Positions 44,693 through 55,755 of a DNA stretch of 64,000 bases are shown here, in pieces. The stretch comes from Ephemerocybe angulata. Its lineage: Eukaryota; Basidiomycota; Agaricomycetes; Agaricales; Psathyrellaceae. The notes under the pieces are model-generated. The model searched no databases. It saw only the letters and a program-made list of their open reading frames with translations, and was not told the origin of the DNA. The stretch is from assembly GCA_013368325.1 (NCBI GenBank), contig JAACJK010000223.1, positions 434,001 to 498,000 on the forward strand, in the 5' to 3' direction. Numbering within the stretch: the stretch's first letter is position 1; every line of letters begins with the position of its first letter. The position numbers and the translations under genes are program-made.

Positions 44693-45298
44693 TCGGGGTG
44701 GCACGAGTACATGAGCCTCGTCGATCCCGAGCATCACAAGGTTGGCTTTGAAGTCCTTGTCCCGCAGAATCTTGTCGACTTCCTTTGACGTTAAGCGCTC
44801 GGCGGAGAGGAAAACCATGGTCCATTCGCAGAGCCGGATCTCTGAAAACAGGTTGCGGCCCTCTTCCGCAGCCTTCGCGAGTGTCGTTGCATTGAGCGAG
44901 ACGGCACGTTGACCAAATGCCCGCATTTCGTTAGCCTATAGCATTATTAGTTCGTGCTTAACATCAAGTAGTAAGGCACGCACATGGTTGTTCCCCAGTT
45001 CCACCAACGGCGTCACAACCAATACAACGGGTTTCTCTGGCCATGAACCTGGCCGTATGTCAGGGCGCGGATGCTTGGCGAGATGCTGGAGGACGATGAG
45101 GATGCAGAAGAAGACGGCGGTCTTGCCCGAGGATGTTGCAGCAAGCAAGACGGTTGGAGCCTTGTTGAGGAGATTGGCGGTAGCATCGACTTGGAAAGGG
45201 TGAGGTCCGGAAGGCCACTGTGGAATATATTCGGTCAGAATGTCTTTGACGAGAGCCTTACCGGTGTCTGACGTCCACGAGAACGGTGATGGGGCCAT
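44693..45298 (-). pseudogene. RecQ-like DEAH helicase, truncated after motif II
   Basis: Exons 45298-44984 and 44935 downward (intron 48 bp, phase 0). The protein starts MAPSPFSWTSDTGKALV and shows PHPFQVDATANLL (Q-motif region), LLAATSSGKTAVFF (Walker A), VVTPLVELGNNH (motif Ia) and MLGIDEAHVLVP (DEAH, motif II). It then loses similarity at about 44693, where the remnant on the other strand begins. Motifs III-VI and the second RecA domain are absent, so it cannot be an active helicase. Such RecQ-like genes are multicopy in Agaricomycetes and may be carried by mobile elements. Confidence 0.75.
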
Positions 45299-45580
45299 GG
45301 TAGAAGAGAAACCGATTGATTAGGTGCTGATACCTCCATTGTGGGAGTCGTACAGCGATAAACGAAAGCAAGCGCTAAACGAACAAACGCGACGCGGCAG
45401 CCTGGGCACCAGCACGTGTGCAGTCACATGCCCCTCCAGCCCGAGTCCGACTGATGTCCGATCGGAAAATGGGCGTCGATAACACCGAACGCGACCCTCC
45501 CGTCAAAGGCCCACCAATTGATCTAGCCTAGTTTCCGCTTCCTTTCCTCCGTCCGTCATCATGAATCCCGCATAGCAAAT

Positions 45581-46477
45581 ATGTCCAGATTTTCATCGAA
45601 CGACACTCGGACTACGTCAAAAAACGATGGTAGACGGCCAGAGCGCATCGTAGTGCCCAACGATCGGGATGCAGCCCCAACAGATTCCCCGATTCACCCT
45701 TTCGCCAGCAGCAGCGCGAAATTGGAGGTTCTCCATGATGATGCAGTGACGACTTCAGGCATCGACATTGAGGAGGAAGCAAGGCTCTACCAGGAGCTCT
45801 GCGAAGCATATGAGAATGAAGCCAGAAACGTAGGTTCCGCGTTCAGGCTCTAGCTGTCATTATACCAATCAAGGCGTAAACAGTTCGATGCTGAATCTCG
45901 AATATCGAGTCGACGCCCAGGGCCAGAGTCTATCTTCTCCTCAGACATCTTCCTAGCCGACAACACGGGTTCCGGAAACTTTGCAACCGACGTCAGCATA
46001 TCGGGATGGATGACAGTCGCTGGCGACAAGGTTCCTTCGCTTTCGCTTGAGAAGGGAAAGTCGATGAAAAACATCGGAGCGGGGGCCTACGTTGGTGCGT
46101 TACCCCGATGTCCCATTCTTTAGCTCTTCAATGACGTCTTTTACCTAGTCTACGACTGCCTTATAACCACCAAAGAGGTTAGTTTGGGTTGGGCACATAC
46201 TGGAACCGTTCGAAGGTGACATCTAATGCAGAGCACGACATTCCATGTCCTCAAGCGCTACTCGTCCTTCGAAGAGCTCGACCACGCACTGCGAATAACG
46301 CTTCCCCGAACGCTTCGTCCATCCATTCCCACTCTTCCGCCGAAAGCACCGTTCGCCAAGTTCCGCCCAGCTTTTCTTGATCGACGACGACAACATCTGC
46401 AGTTCTGGCTCGCTCGTGTCTTGTTACATCCAGAGATCGGGAAGAGTGAAGTGGTGAAGCGTTGGGTTGTAAATTAG
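45581..46477 (+). CDS. PX-domain protein (sorting-nexin-like, Ypt35-type)
   Basis: Exons 45581-45829, 45884-46094, 46149-46177 (29 bp) and 46232-46477 encode 244 residues. The N-terminal half is polar and presumably disordered. The C-terminal half is a PX domain: VYDCLITTKE, KRYSSFEELDHAL (phosphoinositide-binding RYSSF motif), the LPTLPPKAPFAKFRPAF-like Pro-rich loop (here IPTLPPKAPF), then RRRQHLQFWLARVLLHPEIGKSEVVKRWV. PX domains bind PtdIns3P on endosomes or vacuoles. The protein ends directly after the domain, like yeast Ypt35. The gene appears intact. Confidence 0.85.
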
Positions 46478-46479
46478 GT

Positions 46480-47465
46480 GAGCCCCCCGCTACGGAGATG
46501 CGGCATCGAAACTGACATGCTTGGGCAGATGATCTCCTATGTCCTGCGCAAGATCTTCAAGAATACATACCTCTTGATGGGGTTTGACTGCAATCGTTCC
46601 GACTCGGAGTGTATCCACTCAGCACTGAGCACACGACCAAATTGTAATGTTCCACCCTGAGGGCTGAGGCTCAATTGAAGCGATTCAAAAGTCCACATGG
46701 ACTACTGAGGACTACGGCACCCCTCGGATCCTGATGACGTCCACCCTCGTCCACCCCATAACAGCCTGCCATCCCCTATCCAAGTAGTTTCCACAAGATC
46801 ATATAGTTCAATAGTTGGGACGAGTTCCTGATATGCGATGGCGGGAAGAGGCGCCGGACCCGCACCGGCTCGTATGGGGAGGCGTGGTGAAGCTTACTCA
46901 GGTTTCTGCAAATGCCGTACATCGCACATTGGGTGTCTATCACGGAACCTCCCCCCAATCACTACTGAATTATCAGGGCCACGAGCTCGTTCACTGGTAT
47001 TCATCTAGGCGGTTAGGCGGTGGGGAGATTTCTCCGAAGAGCCGTAAGCCATTCTCCTTCTATCACAACCGTCCTGCTCACAATCTCTATAAATAGGAGC
47101 GATACTTTTACCGACGAGAAGCACCATAGTTTGTGGGGTTCTTCGGTGGGCATATGACCTCTGCGCGTGCAGAAGGCATGCGTCTGGGCATCGCTTTGAA
47201 AAGTGCATATGGAAAGCCGAATCGTGGTTCTGTTTCAGGTCCAGATTTAGCAAGGTAATAGGGAACGGAATCTCGTGCGAGAGAAGGCGGCAAGAGAACG
47301 AAGATTTGGATTCAGTACATGTACGGAATTGGAAAGGGTGGAGTGGAAGTTATAAGGCGCTTTGTTAAGTTCTCCCAGGGTTGCTTCTTGTCCTTCTTCA
47401 TTGTCGCTACTCGCGTTGACGGGCTTTGTCGACTTTGCAAGCCTAACGCGAAGGAACCGTTCACG
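46480..47465. other. Intergenic; no confident gene
   Basis: A minus-strand frame at 47293-47108 (MPPSLARDSVPYYLAKSG...) has protein-like composition but no domain I know. TATA-like elements CTATAAATA (47088-47096) and TATAAGG (47351) lie on the plus strand; the second is 115 bp upstream of the transporter ATG. Confidence 0.4.
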
Positions 47466-49842
47466 ATGAAGGTCAGTCTTGCATCTACTTGAAGTTCCCT
47501 AAAAGTGAACGTTGACCTCTCCTCTCAGTATAACGCACGCATAGCGTCTAACCCTGTGAGTGAATACCAGCGCTTCTTGACTTGGATGATTCCAATGCGT
47601 GGTCATTGTAGTATGTGGTGGGGTCATTCGCGTGTATCGGAGGAGGCCTATTCGGTCTCGACATCTCGTCGATGTCGGGTGTTTTGAATGTACGCATAAA
47701 CCCTCTCCAATTCGCCTTTCAGCAGGCTGACCCCGCCTAAAATCCCGCAGAACGACCACTACAAGAGCACCTTCGGATTTGTACGTCGACCTTGCGCTTG
47801 ATATCATCGCAATACCTCATATTGAGTACACGAATGTCTAAAGCCAGGACCTTCGGCCCAAGGTGCCATCGTAGCTGCCATGCCAGCGGGCTCGCTTCTT
47901 GGCGCGTTGAGCGTCACGCAGCTCGCTGACAAGCTGGGGAGAAGAAAAACGGTCATCCTTGCCGGCATGATCTGGGTTATTGGATCGATCCTCCAAGCTG
48001 CTGCGGTCGTGAGTTTCTTACCTCTGCATCATCATACCCTCGGCTGGAATTGCAACTGACGGGTGTTGTTACACCGGATGAATAGAATCGAGCGATGTTG
48101 GTCGTAGGCCGCGTCGTGTCAGGCTTCTCTGTCGGTTTGTCAAGTGCAGTCGTGCCAATTTATCAGTCGGAGATTACGGCTCCTGCTATTCGTGGAAGAA
48201 TGGTGTCCTTGCAGCAATGGTACGTTGTTGTGAATACGATGAACCCCCCTCGTTCTTGTCTGACTTAAAATGTCGCAGGGCAATCACTTGGGGAATCCTC
48301 ATCCAATACTTCATCCAATTCGGCTGTTCATACATCGACGGTGTCGCGTCGTTCAGGATCCCATGGGCACTTCAGATGATACCAGCCATCATCTTGAGCC
48401 TCGGTATGCTCTTCTTCCCTGAGAGCCCAAGGCACTTGTTCGATCATGGAAAGTGTGTATCCCGCTGATAGAAGCTCTGGCCTGAGATATTCCTCTAATT
48501 CAAGTCATCTTACAGGGAAGCCGAGGCCCTACAAGTCCTCGCTGACCTTCACGGCCAAGGAAACAAGGAAGATCCGCTAGTACAGCTTGAATATGAAGAG
48601 ATCAAGCAGCAGGTGTACCTTGAGCGCACGGAAGGGGCCAAATCATACCTCGACTTGTTCAAGAAAGGAAACCCGAGGCGCGTAATGCTTGGCTGCACTC
48701 TGCAGATGTGGAGTCAGTTAACGGGAATGAATGTTATGATGTGCGTGAACTCATCACCTCTACGGGAATGACACTGACCCCTGGATCGATTGTGGATTGT
48801 GCAGGTACTACATCGTCTATGTCTTCCAAGGTGCTGGTCTTACGGGCAGGAGGAGTAACCTGATCGCCGATGTATGTCCCTCTCACTCGCTTCGGCCTGG
48901 CCTTCTGGCTCATGACATCTCTCCGTATAGTCCGTCCAATATGTTCTGAACGTCGCGTTGACCGGTATGTCAAACGCGAATCCAATTTACAAACTGGTAG
49001 CCGACGCTGACACCGAGGCACCCAGTCCCTGCAATCATCTACATCGACCGATGGGGCCGTCGCCCAATGCTCCTCGCCGGCACTCTTGCGATGGGCTTTT
49101 GGCTCTTCCTCGTCGGAGGACTGCAAGGTCGATTTGGGCACTGGGGTGATATCGATGGAAGTCGTATGTATCAATGCACTGCTTCGCTCTTTCTATGGCG
49201 GATTCGTTGGCAACCACTCATGACACTGCTTTATCCAATCAGGCGTTTGGGTCATCGAAAACAACGACGCGGCCACCAAAGCAGTCATCGTGTGCTCGTA
49301 CCTGTTCGTGTGTAGCTTTGCCGTGACGATGGGGCCCGTATCGTGGACATATCCCGCTGAGTTGGTATGTGAAGCTGTCCGATTCGGTTCAGTGAACTGC
49401 TTGAGGCTAACACTTATCTTTCAGTACTCTTTAAAAGTTCGAGGCAAAGCAGTATCTTTGGCTACGGTGCGCTGTCCTCCTTGATCTCGTCCCTGTTGCT
49501 CAGGAACTCACAAACCATCGTTCCCGGCGTTAGGCCTCCAACTGGGCATTCAACACCGCACTCGCCTTTGCAGTTCCCCCAGGGCTCAACACCATCGCCT
49601 GGAAGACCTACTTCATCTTCGGCACCTTCAACTTCGCGTGCTTTATCCATGTGTTCTTCATGTTTCCCGAAACTGTCGGGCGTAGTCTGGAAGAAGTCGA
49701 AGATATCTTCCAGCAGGGTCATGTGTTCACCGCTTGGAAGATCGGAAGAAATGTCGGCAGAAGGGATATCGGATCAGTGGCTGCGGGTGCCGCGACTGAC
49801 GAGAAAGTCAGTAGGGTTGAGACGCCTGAGGAGAAGGCGTGA
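47466..49842 (+). CDS. MFS sugar transporter
   Basis: Fourteen exons give 516 residues: 47466-47471, 47529-47555, 47612-47689, 47751-47780, 47844-48008, 48086-48219, 48279-48452, 48516-48740, 48805-48871, 48931-48964, 49026-49163, 49243-49364, 49425-49466, 49534-49842. Sugar-porter signatures are present: GGGLFGLDISSMSG (TM1), QLADKLGRRKT (loop 2-3), GRVVSGFSVGLSSAVVPIYQSEI, PESPRHL after TM6, MWSQLTGMNVMMYY in TM7, DRWGRRPML (loop 8-9) and PAELYSLKVRGKA. The protein ends with a short acidic/basic cytosolic tail. It should import hexoses or related sugars by proton symport. The first exon is only 6 bp and the fourth 30 bp. No disabling change is seen. Confidence 0.9.
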
Positions 49843-50291
49843 ACGATGATTGAGGGAGGGTCTTAACGAACCATTTTTCACCTGTTTTGAATGTCGACTT
49901 ATTTTTGGCAATGTCTTTATGTGTGTAATAGTACCGGTCAATCAGGATATCTTGAGCTTCACGAATCATTTCGATGTACCCTGTGTATATGAATATTGAG
50001 ACGAAGAAATGCATCATGACATGAGGTGCACCGAGCGCATCATCCCATGTCTCGAGTGTCTTCGTAATCCCAATGGCCCTCAGTGAACTTGAAAAGGTCA
50101 GATGCGTACTATAGGTAAACTCGGCGTCACTTCGTCCCGACTCTCCTTCAACTTCTTCCACTACTTTCTTCCCCACCCCCGCAACCACTTTTCCCGGGCC
50201 CAGTTCCTCCATTATCATAGCCATAAAGCAGTAGTGTTGGTAATCATAAACAGTTGTATTCGTACAGCAGTGAGACCGACTGAACCAGAAT

Positions 50292-52602
50292 CTAAGGTAA
50301 AGGTATATCGTCATCCCACACCCTCGGGGTTTGCTTGATTGCAGCCATGAATGTCTCGAAAGTAAATGCGCCTCCGCACGTCGAGTAGTCAAACGTATCC
50401 GAAGGCAGCCTCTTTGCAAGCGCCACCCCATAAGACTCTCTCGAATCCTTGATCAGCTTACGCAGAGGGTCGATCCAGTCCTCCAACACCTCTTCAAAAC
50501 CCGGCTTGATATCGTCAAACGCGAGCTGAGCAAGATCGTCCCAGGGTCGCAGAAACACAATTTTAGCAAACGCATGGGTGTTCACATCGTCGGAGGTCCA
50601 GGGTACGAGGGAGGGATGCACCTCCTTGTCCCGGGTCTTCTCTTTTAGGTTGTAATGGATGGCGGCCCAAACAAGGATCCAGAAAAAGGACTCGAGGTCG
50701 TGGCGGTACCAATGCTCTCGAGGATGGACAGTAAGGGTGGTCGGATAGATAATATCCAACGCCATGAAGGGTAGGGTGCCAATGCGTTTATGGGCACTGG
50801 AGTCCGGGTCTTTGAGCGCTTCGACGAAACTGGCCATATCCCAGTCGTTCAGCAGACCCTTCGGGTCCCCTCCTCCTCGTCGAGATATCATAATATTGTC
50901 CTCGCTGAGGTCCCTGTGCAGGACGCCGCCTCGCTTCCATGCCTCGTGATGACCTATGCGAAACACGAGAGGTCAGATATTGAGAATTAGTGGGCATAAA
51001 AGCAGACATACATTCGACACAATCCAACCACGCTTGTTTGAAAGCCTCAATTGAGCCTGCTTCCCATAACTTATGGTAGTAGCTGGAAGCAAGGACGCGA
51101 AGCACACGCGCCTCGTGATTCTCCGGACTAAGCTCGAGACCAAGCCTCAACCAAGGAAGCGAAAGTTGCTCAGCCGTAAACGTTGTCGCAAACTCGACGT
51201 TGGGAAGGTGTGCGTGAAGGCGTTTGGGAAGTTTCTTCTTGAGCGCTTTGAGAACCTCGATCTCGGAAGTCCGCGACTCGGGCGGCCAACTGAGCTTCAA
51301 GGCGAAATCTTCTGTCGAGAGGCTTTTGTCTTCGGACACTCGCTCTACCTTGTAGACCATTGTGGAGCGGCCGATAAGCTCGTTTGGCTTGCGAATCCAC
51401 CTTGTGACGCGGAAACAATGGGTAGACGTCAAGATCGAGCTTGGTTCTTGCATCTCGTTGATTGCAGAGGGGAATTCGAAGAAGGATCCGACCACGTCGT
51501 CAACCGGTCGCTCCAGCTCGCGCACCATCGCGGCGGTTATCGACTCGGTCGTGTGAGATGGCCAAGGACGGAGGTGGGGGTCGAATCCAGCGGCAGAGCG
51601 ATTGCACATGCTCATCGCGTATACCACCAGTGCGAGCTTCGCCGGTTCTTCGTCGAAGTGAAATGGGGCGGCACAAGCTACGAGATTCCGGTCAAAGTAG
51701 GCCGTTGTAACCTTGCAGCCGTCTATCACCAAGCCAGTTACCCAGAGCCGATTGGTAGAGGCGAGACAGGCGCGTGCGAGGGAAGCGAGCTGAAGTAGGC
51801 TGGATCCGATAGGGTCTTCTTCCTCGAGTCGTTGGCGCTTGGATTGGCGTCCGGGATCATCGCACTGCGTCTCTTCTCGCGACCTCTTCAATGTTTGGGC
51901 TTTCGATCCATTAGAGACCTGGGCCTCGGGAAGCGCGGATGCTGCAGCTAGATCGGTCCCAAGACATTGAGTGCCGCTCGACGCGCTAATCATCTCGGTC
52001 CGACGCGCCATCGCTATGATGTGTTTCGCCACCGCCAAGGTTGGTGATTCCAAAGCAGGTGCAGCAGAGGGCCAGGTAGTCATCATAGCCCCTTTGCGCG
52101 TTGTACCAGTAACAGAGGAGTTGCACTCAGCGTGCCACACAACGGCGGAGGATCCGAATGCATCACAAGGAATATCAATACACAGGGCAGAGTCTTGAAC
52201 GGCCGCCAGAAGCTTCTTCGTGAGGGTGATAAACGAGCCACGACGCTCGCTTTCTCTTTCTATACTCTTGTAGTCGCGAATCATGTCGGAGGCTTCCAAG
52301 GGAAGGGGCAGCTTGAGAATGCGCTCGGACGTTGTGCGGTCCAAGCCCCAGCCGACCTCGACGAATTTCGAGAGATCGACCCGAGCGTGGCGAAAGTGAG
52401 ATATTTCTCTTTTCAGGTCCCTATGCTTTTCCGAGGACGATACATCATCTGTGTGGTGAGTCAGCGGTTGTAAGCTCTATCCCTGTCGTGGAGACATACA
52501 GGAATCCGTGCTCGACGTCGTCGAATAGTCGGAATATTGACTCGAGCCTGATGAGGCCGTGAAAGGAGAACGCTCAGAGCGAGCAGCATCTTCGGAGGTC
52601 AT
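50292..52602 (-). CDS. FunK1-type fungal protein kinase (copy 2)
   Basis: Exons 52602-52500, 52448-51012 and 50953-50292 encode 733 residues. A Ser-rich start (MTSEDAARSER) precedes the VDLSKFVEVGWGLDR region, a nuclear-localisation-like KRQRLEEE, a LWVTGLVIDGCKVTTAYFDR sheet region and the kinase domain: Lys in FALKLSWPP, HRDLSEDN catalytic loop with the Asn present, LNDWDMA, PFMALDII and WYRHDLESFFWILVWAAIHYN. All key residues for catalysis are present except that DFG is DWD, as usual for FunK1. The upstream region (about 170 bp) is shared with the divergent copy 3. Copy 5 is a close relative in the same orientation. Confidence 0.9.
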
Positions 52603-52775
52603 GGCTGTGGCTAGAGAGAGGGCACACTCGCTCTGACAGTGATATGATGGTTAAAGACAAAGAACGTGAAGGTCACGGTTGCGCACCCAACAATGGGATT
52701 GATGGGAACCTTTCCCACAGCCGTGATGCATGCCTCTATGTACTGCAACTTGCAACTTCTTCTCTAACGAGAACC

Positions 52776-54727
52776 ATGACTCGTCCAGATACTCCCAACT
52801 CCCGCCGTTCTTATTCGGAATGCTCGTCCAGTTTTAGTGAACGTTCCTACTATACAACGAATGAGAACGGTAAGTGGCCCACAGCAGAGCAGGTATCTCA
52901 GTCACTAACTCACCTTATACTAAGTTATAGATAGCACATTCATCTTGGAGGAAATCTTGCTGACTCAATTCATACAGACGTTGATCTGTTGGAGTTTGTC
53001 AAGGTCATCTCGGGCTTGGACCGAACGGTGTCTGAACGTGTTCTCAAACTGCCATTCTCCCTGGATGTTCCTGAGGTCAACTGCTACAAGACTGCAGAGC
53101 AAGTTAGTCTGCGGCAGGCGTCTCTGCCAGCAATTATGCAGAAGCTTCTTTATGCGGTGCAGGAGGATCTGAGCATCCAATCCGAGTACGATGATCCTTT
53201 CCTTACCCACGTCATGTGGCACCCCACCTGTGGCGACAAATCAGCTATGGTGACTACCTGTGGGAGCCCAGGGACTGGCTCGACTCTAATAAACTGGCCT
53301 ACTGCAAAAGCTATCCCGGAAATGTTGCATCAAGCCGAACTCGCAAGTGTCGCCCCGGGTCCTATTCTTGCATCAGACTGTGGTGGGGCGGTGACTGCCC
53401 CGGGCCATCGCCGCTTACTCGCGCTCTGGCCTCGACTCAATCTACTAATGATCCATCACTTCTAGCTGCCAAACGTCGGCGTAGCGTGTCTGTCGACTCC
53501 ACTCTCGACGAACACATCAAAAAGCGCCAACGCATAGTGGACCATAAGGTCGAAGAAACCCCCACTGGCAATTCCTTCCTCCAGCTCGCCTCCCTCGCAC
53601 GCACATACCTCGCATCTACCACCCGGCTATGGGTATCTGGCCTTGTGGTAGACAAAGATTGCAAGGTCACAGCTGCGTACTATGACCGACAGCTCGTAGT
53701 CTACTCTGCACCATTCCATTTCGATGAGGAGCCGGCGAAGTTCGCCCTACTAGTCTACGCCATGAGCTTTGGCTGTAGTCAATCTAGGAAGGCGGATCTC
53801 AATCAGCACCCATTGGCGTCGCGGGATTTTCCAGTGACTGAGCCGAGAGCGAATGTGATGGAGGTGGGCACGAGCTTCAGGCACCCGACGAACCATAAGC
53901 CGCGCGTGCTTCGCATAATTGCTGCCCCGTACTACAATAAACTTTGGGAAGCAGGCTCAGTTGAGAACCTCCAGAAAGTTTGGCTCGATTGTGTTAACGG
54001 TGCGTAGTGTTCTCTATCCTTGAAGTAACGCGCCCTTTAATAGGCTAACCGAAATCCTCCAGCTCATCACGAAGTATGGCAGAGAAGTGGCGCTTTGCAC
54101 CAAGACTTGAGCGAGCATACCCTCCAGGTATTGCACCTCAACGGCGAAACGGAAGGGATATTAAAAGATTGGGACACTTCTCTAATCCCCAAAGTCCTAG
54201 CCAGACTCTCACATACCTATATCCCCGCCGGCACACCCACATTCATGGCAAGAGAGCTGCTAGCCCCCTTCGTCTCAAACCCGACACACTGGTACCGCCA
54301 CAACCTCGAAGCGTTCTTCTACATCCTCGTCTGGGCAGCCGTCCACTACGACATGGAGTTGAAGACCCGGGACGAAGACGTCCACCCATCTCTCCGGTAT
54401 TGGGCCTTAAATGAAAATGACGCCTCGTATAACCTCCAGTCTATTGCTATCTCGAAGTTGACTTTTGTGGTCCCCGGTATTAGCCACCCTGCCACACTGG
54501 CTTTCAGGTTCATCCGCCGGAAGCCGGGTTTCGAACCTTTGTTGGAGGAGTGGATTCTCCCGCTCCGTAAGCTCTTAAATAAAGCGCGGAAGTCCATTGA
54601 GGAGGGTCTTGTGGAGTCAGAGGAGGGTCTTGTGGAGTCAACTCCACAGTACGACCATTCGACTTGTGGCGGTCAACTCACCTTTGAAACTTTTATGGCC
54701 ACTCTCGGCATTCAGGCCCAGAAGTAG
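52776..54727 (+). pseudogene. Degenerate FunK1 kinase (copy 3)
   Basis: Exon 1 is 52776-52869 (MTRPDTPNSRRSYSEC...), exon 2 is about 52978-53999 and exon 3 is 54063-54727. Relative to copies 2, 4 and 5, exon 2 needs a frame change near 53400. It also lacks roughly 130 residues, corresponding to the kinase N-lobe with the FALKLSWPP lysine: the sequence jumps from DFPVTEPRA to HKPRVLRIIAAPYYNKLWEAGS. Exon 1-2 joining is also irregular. Exon 3 keeps HQDLSEHT, KDWD and WYRHNLEAFFYILVWAAVHYD, but the catalytic-loop Asn is Thr. A tandem VESEEGL duplication occurs near the end. It is probably a pseudogene. Confidence 0.8.
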
Positions 54728-55755
54728 ACGGCCAGCGACTTCCTGTACGACCTCGTAGTTAACTGCCGACTTGATTCAAGCCTTTTCGTCTTTCCAAGTA
54801 GCCATGTCTAGGCTCAATCTGTAAATCCATGATAAACACACGATGGCGGTTAATGTCAAAGGTGTGATACATCTCCAAGAGTCTCTTAAACTGAAATATA
54901 ATCATCTCAGAATCCCAAGCGCCCGGCGCTAAAAAGAATCCCCGACGAAATTCCGATTTCACCAACTAGAAATACAGCAGACCCTGATTACGATTGTGAA
55001 AGCGAGAATAAACGAGCGAATATAAGGACTAAAAGAGTGAATATGGACGAGACCGCAGGCCAACGAGCCAGAGTACGCACTCCCAACAGACAACTAGACA
55101 ACTAGTCTCGGCGAAGCGGCTGATATCAACCCAGGCAGCCAGAACGCCAGAGGCTAGCAAGACAAACCAAACCAACTATAACAAAATCCCAACTAATTCA
55201 TATATATAACCTAAGATAAGTATACCAACCTCGCCAACATTATGCTGACGAACGAGAGAAACCCAACGAAAGGAAACGATTGAAGGCACATGCGCCAATG
55301 ACGGAGTGGCTAAATAAACGAGTGAGCGAGTGTGAATGGCCGAGTAGCTAGCTAACAGTAGTACTATGAGTATCCGATAAAAATGGTATACTGATGCATC
55401 GTAACGGATGTATGTATGTATGTGCGAATGGAAAATCAATGAATGAATGGGGTATCCCGCGGCCAAATGGATGTCGTTCTCGATGATAAGTTGTTAAAGT
55501 GTTGCAAAAGAGTCCAGTCAATCAGTCCAACCCAGTAGTCCAATCCGAAGTCCGACAAAACAACGAAGCAAAGCGAAAAAAAAGAAACCGAGAGAGAAGG
55601 GCGAAGAGGAGAATGAAGAAGGTCCGAAAGGATAGCGGTGTGCGAATAGCAAAGTGCGAAGCGGTGACAGGTCCGAGTTCCTTCGTGCATGCGTGCGTGG
55701 TGACGAAGAGCCGCAACTTGCGATTTTGGTGGGGTCGACGACGGGGAAGAATGCG
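54728..55755. other. Intergenic; no gene recognised
   Basis: AT-rich sequence downstream of two converging genes, with a GTAT microsatellite near 55403-55421. The frames are short. Confidence 0.6.

Noticed and set aside
44164..44751. Complete small protein of 195 residues
   Set aside because: Its last ~20 codons are antisense to the DEAH-box helicase remnant, so the stop at 44751 is accidental and the gene is truncated.
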